A DNA stretch of 34,246 nt, from contig JAOACY010000122.1 in NCBI GenBank assembly GCA_026417615.1, positions 1-34,246 on the forward strand, in the 5' to 3' direction. The notes under the pieces were generated by a model that had not been told where the DNA came from, ran no database searches, and saw nothing but the letters and a program-made list of their open reading frames with translations. The translations under genes and the position numbers were made by a program. The first letter of the stretch is position 1. Every line of letters begins with the position of its first letter. Positions 17,124-25,867 of the stretch are shown here, piece by piece. This DNA is from Clostridia bacterium. GTDB lineage: Bacteria > Bacillota > Clostridia > Acetivibrionales > JAFADI01.

Positions 17124-18002
17124 ATGAGAAATGAGAATATAATTAATTCAATAGATGTTGAATATGTTTATCCATCGCATTTTGAGAAAGTTGATGGGAC
17201 TAAGGCGCTTAAAGGAGTCAGCCTTGATATTAAGAAGGGTCAGTTTGTTGTTGTTATTGGACGCAATGGTTCGGGAAAATCAACCTATGCGAGGCTGCTC
17301 AATGCTCTTTTGCTGCCTTCAAAGGGTGTTATATATATAAATGGGATTGATACAAAGGAAGAGAATAATTTATGGGAAATCAGAAAGACCTGTGGAATGG
17401 TTTTTCAAAACCCTGACAATCAGATTATTGGAACGACCGTAGAGGAGGATACTGCTTTTGGTCCTGAAAATCTGGGAGTTGAGCCGTCTGAGATAAGAAG
17501 AAGGGTTGATGCCTCCCTGGACGCTGTGGGTATGTCGGAGTACAAGCTGCATGCGCCTCACTTGCTTTCCGGGGGGCAGAAGCAGAGAGTATCAATTGCA
17601 GGTATTCTGGCTATGAAGCCTGAATGCCTGATTTTGGACGAAGCAACAGCGATGCTTGACCCTGGAGGAAGAAAGGAAGTGCTTGAGGTTGTTCATAGGC
17701 TGAACAGGGAAGAAAAGCTTACGGTAATCCATATAACTCACCATATGGAGGAAGCACGGCTGGCTGACAGGGTAGTGGTTATTGATGCAGGCCGAATAGT
17801 GCTGGATGGCAAGCCCAAAGAGGTATTCTCAAATGTGGAAGGCATAAAAGCTATGGGACTAGATGTACCGCAGGTAACAGAGCTGTTTTATGAATTGAGA
17901 AAAGCCGGTTTGAAGCTGCCGGAAGATGTTGTTGATATAGATGAAGCTGTGGCCGTGTTCAGGCGATTGTATTACGGAGGGGCAAATGTCAATAAGGATT
18001 GA
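17124..18002 (+). CDS. ecfA1: ECF transporter ATPase EcfA1
   Basis: First ATPase of the energy-coupling module that powers several vitamin or metal S components. The Walker [10 protein letters not shown] is at residues 46-54. The Q-loop FQNPDNQ, signature LSGGQKQR, Walker [12 protein letters not shown] and switch histidine in THHMEEA follow. The 292-residue length and the position after rplQ match the Bacillus cbiO/ybxA arrangement. It overlaps ecfA2 by 17 nt. Confidence 0.95.
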   Translation: MRNENIINSIDVEYVYPSHFEKVDGTKALKGVSLDIKKGQFVVVIGRNGSGKSTYARLLNALLLPSKGVIYINGIDTKEENNLWEIRKTCGMVFQNPDNQIIGTTVEEDTAFGPENLGVEPSEIRRRVDASLDAVGMSEYKLHAPHLLSGGQKQRVSIAGILAMKPECLILDEATAMLDPGGRKEVLEVVHRLNREEKLTVIHITHHMEEARLADRVVVIDAGRIVLDGKPKEVFSNVEGIKAMGLDVPQVTELFYELRKAGLKLPEDVVDIDEAVAVFRRLYYGGANVNKD

Positions 18003-18834
18003 AAACCTTTCATATGTTTATATGAAGGGAACTCCATATGAAAAAATAGCGTTGAATAATATTAACATTAACATAAATAAAGGGGAATTTGTGGGTATTA
18101 TCGGACACACAGGCTCAGGAAAAACCACGCTGGTTCAGCATCTGAACGGACTTTTAAAGCCGTCAGCAGGAAAAATCAGCATAGATGGCAGGGATGTTAC
18201 CGGCGAGAATATTAAAGAACTGAGAAAACAGGTAGGAATTGTATTTCAGTATCCCGAGCACCAATTGTTCGAGGAAACGGTATATAAGGATGTGGCGTAC
18301 GGTCTGCTCAAGCAGGGGCTTCCTGAGGAAGAGGCAAGCAGGCGTGTCATCGCTTCTGTAAGAGCTGTGGGACTTAATGAGGAGATACTTGCAAAGTCAC
18401 CCTTTGAACTGTCCGGAGGGCAAAAACGAAGGGTAGCCATAGCCGGCGTGCTGGCAATGGAGCCTGAAATTATTGTTCTGGATGAACCCGCTGCGGGACT
18501 TGACCCAAAAGGCAGAAGCGATATTCTCGGCTTTATTTCCAAGCTTCATAAGGAAAGCGGACTGACAATTATTTTAGTATCCCATAATATGGAGGACATA
18601 GTAAAGCTGGCAGAAAGAGTTGTCGTAATGAATAAGGGCTCCGTTGCTATTGAAGGCAAACCAAAGGATGTGTTCTGCAATACGCAACTGCTTGAAGAAA
18701 TAGGACTTTCAGCCCCACAGGTGACTTATTTCATGCATAAGCTAAAGGACGTTTTACCTTCGGTAAATACCAATATTCTTACGGTTGATGAAGCAAAAAC
18801 AGAAATCCTCAAAGCATTGGGGGTGTGCAAATGA
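17986..18834 (+). CDS. ecfA2: ECF transporter ATPase EcfA2
   Basis: Second ATPase of the heterodimer. From the ATG at 17986 (GGAGGGG at 17977-17982) it is 282 residues. Walker [10 protein letters not shown] is at residues 40-48, then [28 protein letters not shown] and SHNMED. The start lies within the ecfA1 end, and the stop overlaps the ecfT ATG (ATGA), so the three genes are probably translationally coupled. Confidence 0.95.
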   Translation: MSIRIENLSYVYMKGTPYEKIALNNINININKGEFVGIIGHTGSGKTTLVQHLNGLLKPSAGKISIDGRDVTGENIKELRKQVGIVFQYPEHQLFEETVYKDVAYGLLKQGLPEEEASRRVIASVRAVGLNEEILAKSPFELSGGQKRRVAIAGVLAMEPEIIVLDEPAAGLDPKGRSDILGFISKLHKESGLTIILVSHNMEDIVKLAERVVVMNKGSVAIEGKPKDVFCNTQLLEEIGLSAPQVTYFMHKLKDVLPSVNTNILTVDEAKTEILKALGVCK

Positions 18835-19628
18835 CAAAGGATATAACAATCGGCCAGTATATTCCCGGGAATTCTTTCGTACATAGAGCTGACCCCCGGA
18901 CCAAGATATTGCTGGTTATACTATATATGGCAGTAACATTTATGGCTTTCAGCTATACGGCATTTTTAATGCTTGCACTTTTTACAATTGTAGCTGTAAT
19001 TGCCTCTGATATACCTTTAGGGTATACAATTAAAGGCCTGAAGCCAGTACTGTTCATTGTTTTGTTTACGGCAGCGGTTAATTTGTTTACTGTTAGCGGA
19101 ACACCGGTTTTTGAGCTCTGGTTTTTAAAGATAACCAGGGAAGGCATAGAACTATCCATAAAGATGGCATTAAGGCTTACTCTTTTGATAATGGGTGCAT
19201 CGCTGCTTACCTACACTACTACTCCTATTGCTCTGACCGATGGAATAGAAAAGCTTCTTAAACCTACGGAACGGCTTGGTGTACCGGTACATGAGATAGC
19301 TATGATGATGGCAATTGCTTTAAGATTTATTCCTACAATTCTGGAGGAAACTGAAAAAATAATTAAGGCTCAATCCTCAAGGGGGGCTGATTTTGATACG
19401 GGAAACATTATGCAGAAAGCCAAAAGCTTTATACCTGTTCTGGTACCGCTTTTTATAAGTGCTTTCAGGAGAGCAGATGACCTGGCTACGGCTATGGAGG
19501 CAAGATGCTATAGAGGAAGCAAGGGCAGGACAAGGATGAAGCAGCTTAAGTTTACAGCGGCTGATATTGTTGTATCGTCAGTTATGCTGATTTTCTCAGC
19601 AATACTGCTGATTGTGGAGTTTATGTAG
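18831..19628 (+). CDS. ecfT: ECF transporter transmembrane subunit EcfT
   Basis: Membrane scaffold that joins the ATPases to S components. The 265-residue product has four to five hydrophobic segments (for example around residues 25-60 and 70-90). The two cytoplasmic coupling motifs with Arg-Gly are visible, SSRGADF and MEARCYRG, near residues 183-230. I use the ATG at 18831, which overlaps the ecfA2 TGA. No classical S component is adjacent, so this is the shared (group II) type of module. Confidence 0.95.
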   Translation: MTKDITIGQYIPGNSFVHRADPRTKILLVILYMAVTFMAFSYTAFLMLALFTIVAVIASDIPLGYTIKGLKPVLFIVLFTAAVNLFTVSGTPVFELWFLKITREGIELSIKMALRLTLLIMGASLLTYTTTPIALTDGIEKLLKPTERLGVPVHEIAMMMAIALRFIPTILEETEKIIKAQSSRGADFDTGNIMQKAKSFIPVLVPLFISAFRRADDLATAMEARCYRGSKGRTRMKQLKFTAADIVVSSVMLIFSAILLIVEFM

Positions 19629-19688
19629 ATTATGGGGGCAATCCAGAAATTTGTTTCCATTGACTTATGAACCGGGGAGTAAGTATAA

Positions 19689-20423
19689 ATGAGGAATATC
19701 AAGCTGACCATTGAATACGACGGGACGAACTATCATGGGTGGCAGATTCAATCCAATGCCGTTTCGGTGCAGGAAGTGCTGGAGCAGGCAATATCAAAGC
19801 TCACTGCCGAAGAAATCAGTCTGACAGGCTGCAGCAGAACTGATGTGGGGGTCCATGCCCTGGGTCAGGTAGCAAACTTCTTCACTGATTCAAGAATACC
19901 CCCGGATAGGTTTTCATATGCTTTAAACAGGATTCTTCCCGAAGATATTGTCATAAAGCATTCAGAGGAGGTCTGCATGGATTTCCACTCCAGGTACTGG
20001 TGCAAGGGGAAGACATACAAGTATTTAATTTATAACGCAGCGTTTCCGTCTGCATTGCAAAGAAATAGAGCTTACCATGTGTCTCATGCATTGGATGTGG
20101 AAGCAATGCAGCAAGCTTGTGCCCATATAGTCGGCAAGCATGATTTTTCAGCCTTCAGGGCCAGCGGCAGCGATGCAAAGACCTCCGAGAGGACTGTTTA
20201 CCGGCTTGAGCTATGTAAGAGGGATGAGCTGATTGAGATGCAGATTTCCGGGGACGGATTCCTTTATAACATGGTAAGGATCATAGCTGGAACTTTGATT
20301 GAAGTTGGAACGGGTAAATTGAGACCTGATGACATTGCAGTAATTATTGGAGAGGGTGACCGCCGTAAGGCGGGAAGGACTGCTCCCGCCCACGGGCTGT
20401 ATTTGGTTGAGGTTTTTTACTGA
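19689..20423 (+). CDS. truA: tRNA pseudouridine(38-40) synthase
   Basis: Makes pseudouridine at tRNA positions 38-40. The 244-residue product has the catalytic aspartate D52 in SRTDVGVHA, and family motifs YDGTNYHGWQ near 10-19 and FLYNMVRIIAG. It follows ecfT by 60 nt, as in Bacillus. The usual next gene rplM is displaced by 5 kb. Confidence 0.96.
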   Translation: MRNIKLTIEYDGTNYHGWQIQSNAVSVQEVLEQAISKLTAEEISLTGCSRTDVGVHALGQVANFFTDSRIPPDRFSYALNRILPEDIVIKHSEEVCMDFHSRYWCKGKTYKYLIYNAAFPSALQRNRAYHVSHALDVEAMQQACAHIVGKHDFSAFRASGSDAKTSERTVYRLELCKRDELIEMQISGDGFLYNMVRIIAGTLIEVGTGKLRPDDIAVIIGEGDRRKAGRTAPAHGLYLVEVFY

Positions 20424-20583
20424 ATTTTAAATATGAATAACTAAAGCATGATTCAAATACTCAAGATTTATTTTTTTATTGCATAATGGAATAAAAATTC
20501 TTTTGATATAGTATAAAAAACCAGACCTCCTTTAAAATATTTCGTATGTAATTCATAATTAATATTTTTTGGTGGAGGTAATT

Positions 20584-21063
20584 ATGAAGTTTTCAAAGCA
20601 ATTCTGGATTCTGATACTGATGATTGCAATGACAGCACTTAGCGGGTGCAATGAATTAAAAGAAGGAAAACGTAAAATTTATTATGACAATTCACGGATT
20701 GCACAGCAAGGAGACAGTTATTTTTTCTTTAAGCACAGCGAGAATACCATCGGCGAAAAAACAAGCAGAAAATTTGACGAGTTTATTGGGGTAAAAACCT
20801 TGTGGCACATTGAAACAAAAGAAGAAGCAGAGCTTGAATTTGAATTGGACTGCAAAGCTGATAAAGGCAAACTAAAAATGGTTGTTGTTGCAGAGGACGG
20901 CGAAGTAATTGATATTTTTGAGCAGGAATTCAAAGGAAACAAAAAAGTGAAAATCCCCCGTGGCAAAAACACTGTCAAAATGGTGGGCTTAGATGCTGCA
21001 GGACACATTAATGCTGTGGTTAAACAGCAGGAAGGAATAAAAATAAGGTCAGGGGGCGATTGA
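20584..21063 (+). CDS. Small lipoprotein of unknown function
   Basis: 159 residues. A lysine-containing N-terminus, a hydrophobic segment (about 7-19) and a lipobox ALSGC with C22 mark it as a lipoprotein on the outer face of the membrane. The mature part is rich in Lys and Glu and predicted beta (for example LEFELDCKADKGKLKMVVV, then KKVKIPRGKNTVKMVGLD), suggesting a compact beta-sandwich. I do not recognise the family. The ATG at 20584 follows GGTGGAGG (20571-20578). It abuts the flavoprotein gene and may be coupled to it. Confidence 0.8.
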   Translation: MKFSKQFWILILMIAMTALSGCNELKEGKRKIYYDNSRIAQQGDSYFFFKHSENTIGEKTSRKFDEFIGVKTLWHIETKEEAELEFELDCKADKGKLKMVVVAEDGEVIDIFEQEFKGNKKVKIPRGKNTVKMVGLDAAGHINAVVKQQEGIKIRSGGD

Positions 21064-21064
21064 A

Positions 21065-21856
21065 ATCAAAATACTCGTATTGATTGGAAGCTTCAGAAAA
21101 GATGGGAATACAAGCAGAATTGCTGATCTTATTAAAGAGCAGATAGTATCTTCAGCGCATAAAGAAAAAATCACTGTAGATATAGAAAAAATACAGCTTG
21201 GACATACGGACATAAGAATATGCCGTGGATGCAGGATTTGCTTTGATAGAGGAGAAGAAAAGTGCTCATTGAAGGATGAGCTACTTTCAATCAGGGACAA
21301 AATGCTTGAAGCAGATGGAATCATTGCCGCAAGTCCGGTTTATGTGGAAAATGTAAGCGGGATAATGAAAAACTGGATTGATCGCATGGCTTTTAACTGT
21401 CACAGACCTGCTTTTGCCGGCAAAATTGCATATATATTTGCAACATCAGGAATTGGCTCATCAAATAATGCAATCAATGCAATTAAAACTGCATTCAGTA
21501 CCTGGGGGATAAAGGTGGCAGGGGAGAATAAATTTCGTACAGGCGAATTAATGAGCTATGATGAGATGAAAACAAGATATCAAAAAGCAATCAGAAAAGC
21601 AGCCGAGAGATTTCTAAGAGCCATTAAAGAAGACTCCGGCAAAAAGCCTTCATTTTATTCACTATTGGTGTTTAAAATACAGCAAAGCTACTGGCAGAAT
21701 GCTGATAAACACCAAGATACAATCGACTACAAATACTGGCAGGAAAACGGCTGGCTTCAAAGAAGCTGCAAATACTATATCCCACACAGGGCAAGCAGAA
21801 TGAAAACAATCACAGCTAGGTTCATCGGCATTATCATAGCTTCTTTTATAATTTAA
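21065..21856 (+). CDS. Iron-sulfur flavoprotein-like NAD(P)H-FMN reductase; non-standard start
   Basis: Flavodoxin-fold protein. The FMN loop GSFRKDGNTSRIADLI follows beta-strand 1 (KILVLI). A CX2CX2CX7C cluster (CRGCRICFDRGEEKC) resembles the [4Fe-4S] site of archaeal/clostridial iron-sulfur flavoproteins, and ASPVYVENVSGIMKNWIDR is the usual second FMN/dimer segment. There is no ATG, GTG or TTG that keeps beta-1: a TTG at 21080 cuts it off. An ATC at 21065, 8 nt after AGGGGG (21051-21056), would give MKILVLIGS, and ATT at 21059 is another candidate. I take 21065 provisionally (263 residues). Confidence 0.75.
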   Translation: MKILVLIGSFRKDGNTSRIADLIKEQIVSSAHKEKITVDIEKIQLGHTDIRICRGCRICFDRGEEKCSLKDELLSIRDKMLEADGIIAASPVYVENVSGIMKNWIDRMAFNCHRPAFAGKIAYIFATSGIGSSNNAINAIKTAFSTWGIKVAGENKFRTGELMSYDEMKTRYQKAIRKAAERFLRAIKEDSGKKPSFYSLLVFKIQQSYWQNADKHQDTIDYKYWQENGWLQRSCKYYIPHRASRMKTITARFIGIIIASFII

Positions 21857-21907
21857 TTACCTTGACAAATGGTCATTAACTGCACTTTGAAAAATAATTT
21901 GAAGCGC

Positions 21908-22879
21908 TTATATTGAATCTTGCTTAAGCTTGCGCAGATCCAATACCATATCGAAAACGCCAAGCAGCATGGTTGCATTGCCGAATGCAAAAATCAGAAA
22001 AAACAAAATTATTGCTTTTAATGCTTTTGGAACTGAATGCTTGTCAAAAAAAAATTTTGCCACCGACACCCCCAGTACCAAACCCGTCATGCTTAAAATT
22101 GTAAAGATGTTCAAAGTTAATGCGTTAAGCGGGGCGGCTCTTACAAGGGACATCTGGATAATGGCCAAAAGCAGAATGAAAGCAGAAAAAAGCCCCCATT
22201 TTTTAGATAATCTCCACATTGAAAATGGTTTTACATCATCAATCAGATGATTTATTCTTTTTAAAACCAGCCTTGTTAGCTTAAAATTTAAATAAGCTAG
22301 CATAAGCCCGGATAACAAAAGAATTGCAGGCAAGGTCAGCTTTAACAAATCAATGCTTTTTTCGAAAACAGCTATACTTTTGAGAAGTTCTTCACGGCTG
22401 ACTCCAATGGAACTGTACATGTCAAGCATAGAACTGCTTGCTTCATTATAAGCTTTTGTAATCATGCCAAACAAATAATCATAGGCATTGGCAATATTTA
22501 CCCCAATGGCAAGCATGCCAAGGTAGAGGGTAACAATACTGGCTGCAGCAAGGACCACCCCTGTTATAAAGATTGTTTTAACAGGTCCTTGCTTTTTCTT
22601 GAGCAAATACCCCATAATTATTCCAGGCAAACCAAAACCGATAAAAAACCTAAGCCCTTCCATGGGCTGTGTCAGAACCGAAACCAGTATTGAAGATGCA
22701 ACTGAGGAAATCACGCTGGTTCTGAAGCCATGCCTGAATGCAACCAAAATGGTTGGCACTGACCAGACAACTGATATTAACGAAATTATGGGGATATAAA
22801 ACCCTATGATACCTATAACTACAGTAACTGCCGCAAATACTGCTCCTTCAACGAGCGCTCTGGTTTGAATCCTGTTCAT
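21908..22879 (-). CDS. DUF2232/YybS-family membrane protein
   Basis: 323-residue hydrophobic protein with about eight membrane segments, on the opposite strand to its neighbours. The N-terminal half (EGAVFAAVTVVIGIIGFYIP, then VPTILVAFRHGFRTSV) looks like the YybS family. The family has no settled function, and its fold is thought to resemble that of S components of ECF transporters. GAGGTG lies upstream of the ATG at 22879. It runs tail to tail with the flavoprotein gene. Confidence 0.8.
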   Translation of the reverse strand: MNRIQTRALVEGAVFAAVTVVIGIIGFYIPIISLISVVWSVPTILVAFRHGFRTSVISSVASSILVSVLTQPMEGLRFFIGFGLPGIIMGYLLKKKQGPVKTIFITGVVLAAASIVTLYLGMLAIGVNIANAYDYLFGMITKAYNEASSSMLDMYSSIGVSREELLKSIAVFEKSIDLLKLTLPAILLLSGLMLAYLNFKLTRLVLKRINHLIDDVKPFSMWRLSKKWGLFSAFILLLAIIQMSLVRAAPLNALTLNIFTILSMTGLVLGVSVAKFFFDKHSVPKALKAIILFFLIFAFGNATMLLGVFDMVLDLRKLKQDSI

Positions 22880-22957
22880 TCCACACCTCGGTGCTTAAGT
22901 AATTCTAGCGTTTGTTATAATATATCATAAGGTATTATTCTTCCATAATCAATACGG

Positions 22958-23977
22958 TTATTTCTTTTCTGCCATCTGAATCTTTACATCTACGTTGAAA
23001 TTTGGCATTAGGAAATCATTTTTGTCATCAATTGATATTTCAACAATTACGTTTGTTTCACCGTTTTTCTGAACTGCCTTGTCTGCGATCCTTGCAACTT
23101 TTCCCTTGAAACTTTTGGACTTGTCTGCTAAAGGAATGATAGTTACATCAGCGCCTATCTTTACATCCTTAATGAACTCTTCTGACACATCGGCTTCAAT
23201 TATCAGGGTGTCAAGATCCATAAGGCTGAGAACCTTCCTATCTGGCCCAATCTTATCTCCCTCATTGTAGAAAAGATCAAAAACTACGCCGTTGTTTACA
23301 TCTGCCACTATACTATTATCCTTCATATAACTCTTGCCAAGCTTTTCCTTCATTAATGCAATATCAGATTCAAGCTGGCTTGCACGGCTCATCTTAAGGT
23401 CTAAAGATACTTGGTTGCTGTTATTATGGCTTGCTATTGAAAATTTTAAATCATCTACAGCCTTCTTTTTAGCATCTACAGACTTTTTGAACTGGTCATA
23501 GTCATATTGTGATATGGAGCCTGATTCAAGAAGCGCCTTCTTGTCTGAGAGCTCCTTAAGAGCATTGCTGTACAATTCTTGTGCAGTTTTCAAATCATTG
23601 TGCAGCTTTGCTGTTTCAGGTGCGCTCCCTTTTTTTGATGAGACAAGTACAGAAATTTCGCTGTTTAGCGCTTTAAGCTCAAGCTCCTTGGCAGAAAGCT
23701 GTGCATTATACTCTGCCATATCAAGAGTAACAAGCACATCTCCTCTCTTAACTTTCTGTCCTTCTCTTACATGAACCTTCTCAATTGAGGCAGTAAAGCC
23801 AGGATTAATGTTTTTTATGACTTTTGACCGGACAACACCGAAGGCTTCTACCGCCTGCCTGACCTTCTGGGTTGGAGCTGCTGATGCATTTACATCAGCC
23901 TCTTTTTTGCCACTGCATCCTGTAAACGCTACTGCCAGAGAAACTGTCACAATTGCTGCTAAAATTGTTTTTTTCAT
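22958..23977 (-). CDS. HlyD/MacA-type efflux adaptor, putative lipoprotein
   Basis: Periplasmic-adaptor family protein, 339 residues from the ATG at 23977 (AAAGGTG upstream). The N-terminus is hydrophobic and has FTGC with C21, a possible lipobox. A lipoyl-like segment (GFTASIEKVHVREGQKVKRG near 62-81) precedes a long coiled-coil hairpin (about 90-205). Then come the second lipoyl half (VNNGVVFDLFYNEGDKIGPD) and a beta-barrel. In Gram-positives such proteins act with ABC exporters. It starts two bases after the ATPase stop. Confidence 0.9.
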   Translation of the reverse strand: MKKTILAAIVTVSLAVAFTGCSGKKEADVNASAAPTQKVRQAVEAFGVVRSKVIKNINPGFTASIEKVHVREGQKVKRGDVLVTLDMAEYNAQLSAKELELKALNSEISVLVSSKKGSAPETAKLHNDLKTAQELYSNALKELSDKKALLESGSISQYDYDQFKKSVDAKKKAVDDLKFSIASHNNSNQVSLDLKMSRASQLESDIALMKEKLGKSYMKDNSIVADVNNGVVFDLFYNEGDKIGPDRKVLSLMDLDTLIIEADVSEEFIKDVKIGADVTIIPLADKSKSFKGKVARIADKAVQKNGETNVIVEISIDDKNDFLMPNFNVDVKIQMAEKK

Positions 23978-23979
23978 TA

Positions 23980-24651
23980 TTAACACACCTTTCCGTCTCT
24001 TACATTTATTATTCTTTGGCCGTATTCCGCCGATTCCTTTGAGTGGGTTACCTGAACCACTGTTTTGCCCTTTTGGAGATTTATTTTCTGCAGCAGCTTC
24101 ATAACTTCTGTTCCTGTTTTACTGTCTAGGTTTCCTATTGGCTCATCAGCCAATATAATGTCGGGGTCGTTAATAAGCGCTCTTGCAATGGCAACCCTTT
24201 GCTGCTGCCCTCCGGAAAGCTCTCTGGGAGTATGATGCCTGCGTTCTGCCAGACCGACGATATCGAGGATCTCTTCCAACCTGTTCCTGTAATCCTTCAT
24301 TTTTTTTCCATCAAGTAGTATTGGGAGCATAATGTTTTCCTCCACATCGAGGTTAGGTATCAGATTATAGAATTGAAATACGAAGCCGATATCCCTCCGC
24401 CTCATGAGGCTTTCCTCCCGGTCTTTCATGCCAGACAGCTCCTTGCCCTTTATCCGTATGCTTCCTGAGGTGGGCTTATCCAGACCGCCAATCAGATACA
24501 GCAGAGTGCTCTTCCCAGAGCCTGAAGGTCCCATAATTGATACAAACTCACCTTTGTTTATTGTTACATCAATATCCTTGAGTACTTCCACATCAACGGT
24601 TCCAAGCGTGAAGGTCTTACACAAATTTTTTGCTTCTATTACTGCTTCCAT
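23980..24651 (-). CDS. ABC transporter ATPase, MacB/LolD type
   Basis: 223 residues with Walker A GPSGSGKST (41-49), signature LSGGQQQR (near 144-151) and Walker B IILADEPIGNLDS. The sequence class (short, with the MacB/LolD pattern) pairs with FtsX-type permeases. The adaptor gene follows directly downstream. No intact permease gene is adjacent. Only a short permease-like tail lies upstream, 13 nt away. Confidence 0.93.
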   Translation of the reverse strand: MEAVIEAKNLCKTFTLGTVDVEVLKDIDVTINKGEFVSIMGPSGSGKSTLLYLIGGLDKPTSGSIRIKGKELSGMKDREESLMRRRDIGFVFQFYNLIPNLDVEENIMLPILLDGKKMKDYRNRLEEILDIVGLAERRHHTPRELSGGQQQRVAIARALINDPDIILADEPIGNLDSKTGTEVMKLLQKINLQKGKTVVQVTHSKESAEYGQRIINVRDGKVC

Positions 24652-24664
24652 CTATTTCACCATC

Positions 24665-24793
24665 CTATTCATATTTTTTTATTGATTCAATTATATTGAG
24701 TTTTGAGGATCTCAAAGCCGGGCTTGTTAAACATATAAAATTTCTTTTACCATATACTTTACAACAAAAACTTTGCGATGACTTGCACTTTTT
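24665..24793 (-). pseudogene. Likely remnant of an FtsX/MacB-type permease (C-terminal end only)
   Basis: On the minus strand, a short frame ending at TAG (24667-24665) reads ...LTSPALRSSKLNIIESIKKYE. The pattern PAxxxSKLxxIESIKxYE matches the usual C-terminus of FtsX-type permeases (PAxxASrLxPIEALRyE). It stops 13 nt before the ATPase ATG, as an operon partner would. Upstream residues are not permease-like, so most of the gene is missing. A GTG near 24793 could start a 43-codon ORF, but that is probably incidental. The evidence is about 20 residues. Confidence 0.5.
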
Positions 24794-24925
24794 CACCTCA
24801 ATTGTGTAATTTTACGAATTATTCTACGTTGCTCAGGAGACAAAGTCTGAAAATTCTACTCGAATTTTATTGACTGCATAGCTTTAGAAAGATAAATTCG
24901 TGTGATTTGTCTTTAGGGTTATATA

Positions 24926-25132
24926 TTGATTCTGCTGCAAAAACCCATTTTCGCAAACTTCGATGAAATCACTAACACCTTGTCTTGCAATTCCTCGCCC
25001 GCATCAATGTGACATCCTGCCACGTGATGCTCAAAATGCCATCCGCGGCATTTTGACATCGGAATTACTGCAACTTCGGTGAGTGATTTATGCATCTTGC
25101 TTCAAGAAAAGCTGTTTTTGCAGTAGAATCAA
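24926..25132 (+). mobile_element. MITE-like imperfect palindrome, 207 bp
   Basis: TTGATTCTGCTGCAAAAAC (24926-24944) and the inverted end at 25114-25132 match at 18 of 19 positions. Inside, symmetry continues with gaps: AAATCACT on the left against AGTGATTT on the right, and GCAATTCC against GGAATT...GC. At the centre is the perfect 10-bp stem TCAAAATGCC (25030-25039) / GGCATTTTGA (25046-25055). No ORF is present. No clear target-site duplication is visible. Confidence 0.7.
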
Positions 25133-25289
25133 ATTTGAAGGATAGCAAGCGCAAGAGCAATTATACACATTAATGGATGGAATCGTCTTTAAAAAATGAG
25201 ATGACGGACGACTATACTCAAGATATAACTATTATATGGATAAAATAATGAGGAAACAGGAGATAAATTAAAATTATTGCATTTAATGC

Positions 25290-25319
25290 TTGACACATAA
25301 TATATACCTGTATTACAAT
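25290..25319 (+). promoter_or_regulatory. Sigma-A type promoter of rplM-rpsI
   Basis: A perfect TTGACA (25290-25295) is followed by an 18-bp spacer and TACAAT (25314-25319). Transcription would start near 25326, about 80 nt before rplM. This lets rplM-rpsI be expressed independently of the distant truA. Confidence 0.8.
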
Positions 25320-25325
25320 ATAAAA

Positions 25326-25400
25326 GCGTCGAAAAACGAGATTGTTTAAAGAGGCTTTCCTCTTTTGAATTAAATGAGCCGAAGATTTTTAGGAGGTAGG
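25326..25400 (+). promoter_or_regulatory. rplM leader, candidate L13-type leader RNA
   Basis: The ~80-nt leader contains a perfect stem AAAGAGG/CCTCTTT with a CTTT loop, directly upstream of the ribosome-binding site AGGAGG. An L13 leader family is known from Firmicutes upstream of rplM. Placement fits, but I could not check the consensus. Confidence 0.45.
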
Positions 25401-25407
25401 AAATCAA

Positions 25408-25842
25408 ATGAAAACTTTTATGGCAAAACCCCATGAAGTTAAGAGAAAATGGTATATTGTCGATGCGGAAGGCAAGCCGTTGGGAAGACTGGCAAGTGAA
25501 GTTGCCAAGATATTAAGGGGAAAAAACAAGCCTGAATACACGCCTCACGTTGATACAGGCGACCACGTAATCGTGCTAAATGCAGACAAGGTAATACTAA
25601 CAGGCAAGAAGCTTGATCAGAAGCTGTACAGACATCACTCCCTGTATCCAGGTGGACTTAAGGAAATCAAGTACAGACAATTTATGTCTGAAAAGCCTGA
25701 ACGCGCAGTGGAACTTGCTATCAAAGGCATGCTCCCTCACAACAGCCTCGGAAGGGCAATGTTCAGGAAGCTTAAGGTTTACAAGGGAACACAGCACGAG
25801 CACCAGGCTCAGAAGCCTGAAAAATTGGATTTGGATATTTAA
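25408..25842 (+). CDS. rplM: 50S ribosomal protein L13
   Basis: L13 is an early 50S assembly protein. The 144-residue product has the family features [19 protein letters not shown] at the start, [16 protein letters not shown] near residues 47-62 and [26 protein letters not shown] precedes the ATG. It is followed 25 nt later by rpsI. Confidence 0.98.
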   Translation: MKTFMAKPHEVKRKWYIVDAEGKPLGRLASEVAKILRGKNKPEYTPHVDTGDHVIVLNADKVILTGKKLDQKLYRHHSLYPGGLKEIKYRQFMSEKPERAVELAIKGMLPHNSLGRAMFRKLKVYKGTQHEHQAQKPEKLDLDI

Positions 25843-25867
25843 TGATTGAGGGGAGGAATTGAAACAA

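Noticed and set aside
25189-25434. 81-codon minus-strand ORF over the rplM promoter
   Set aside because: It covers the TTGACA/TACAAT promoter and the rplM start. It is AT-rich and has no family features.
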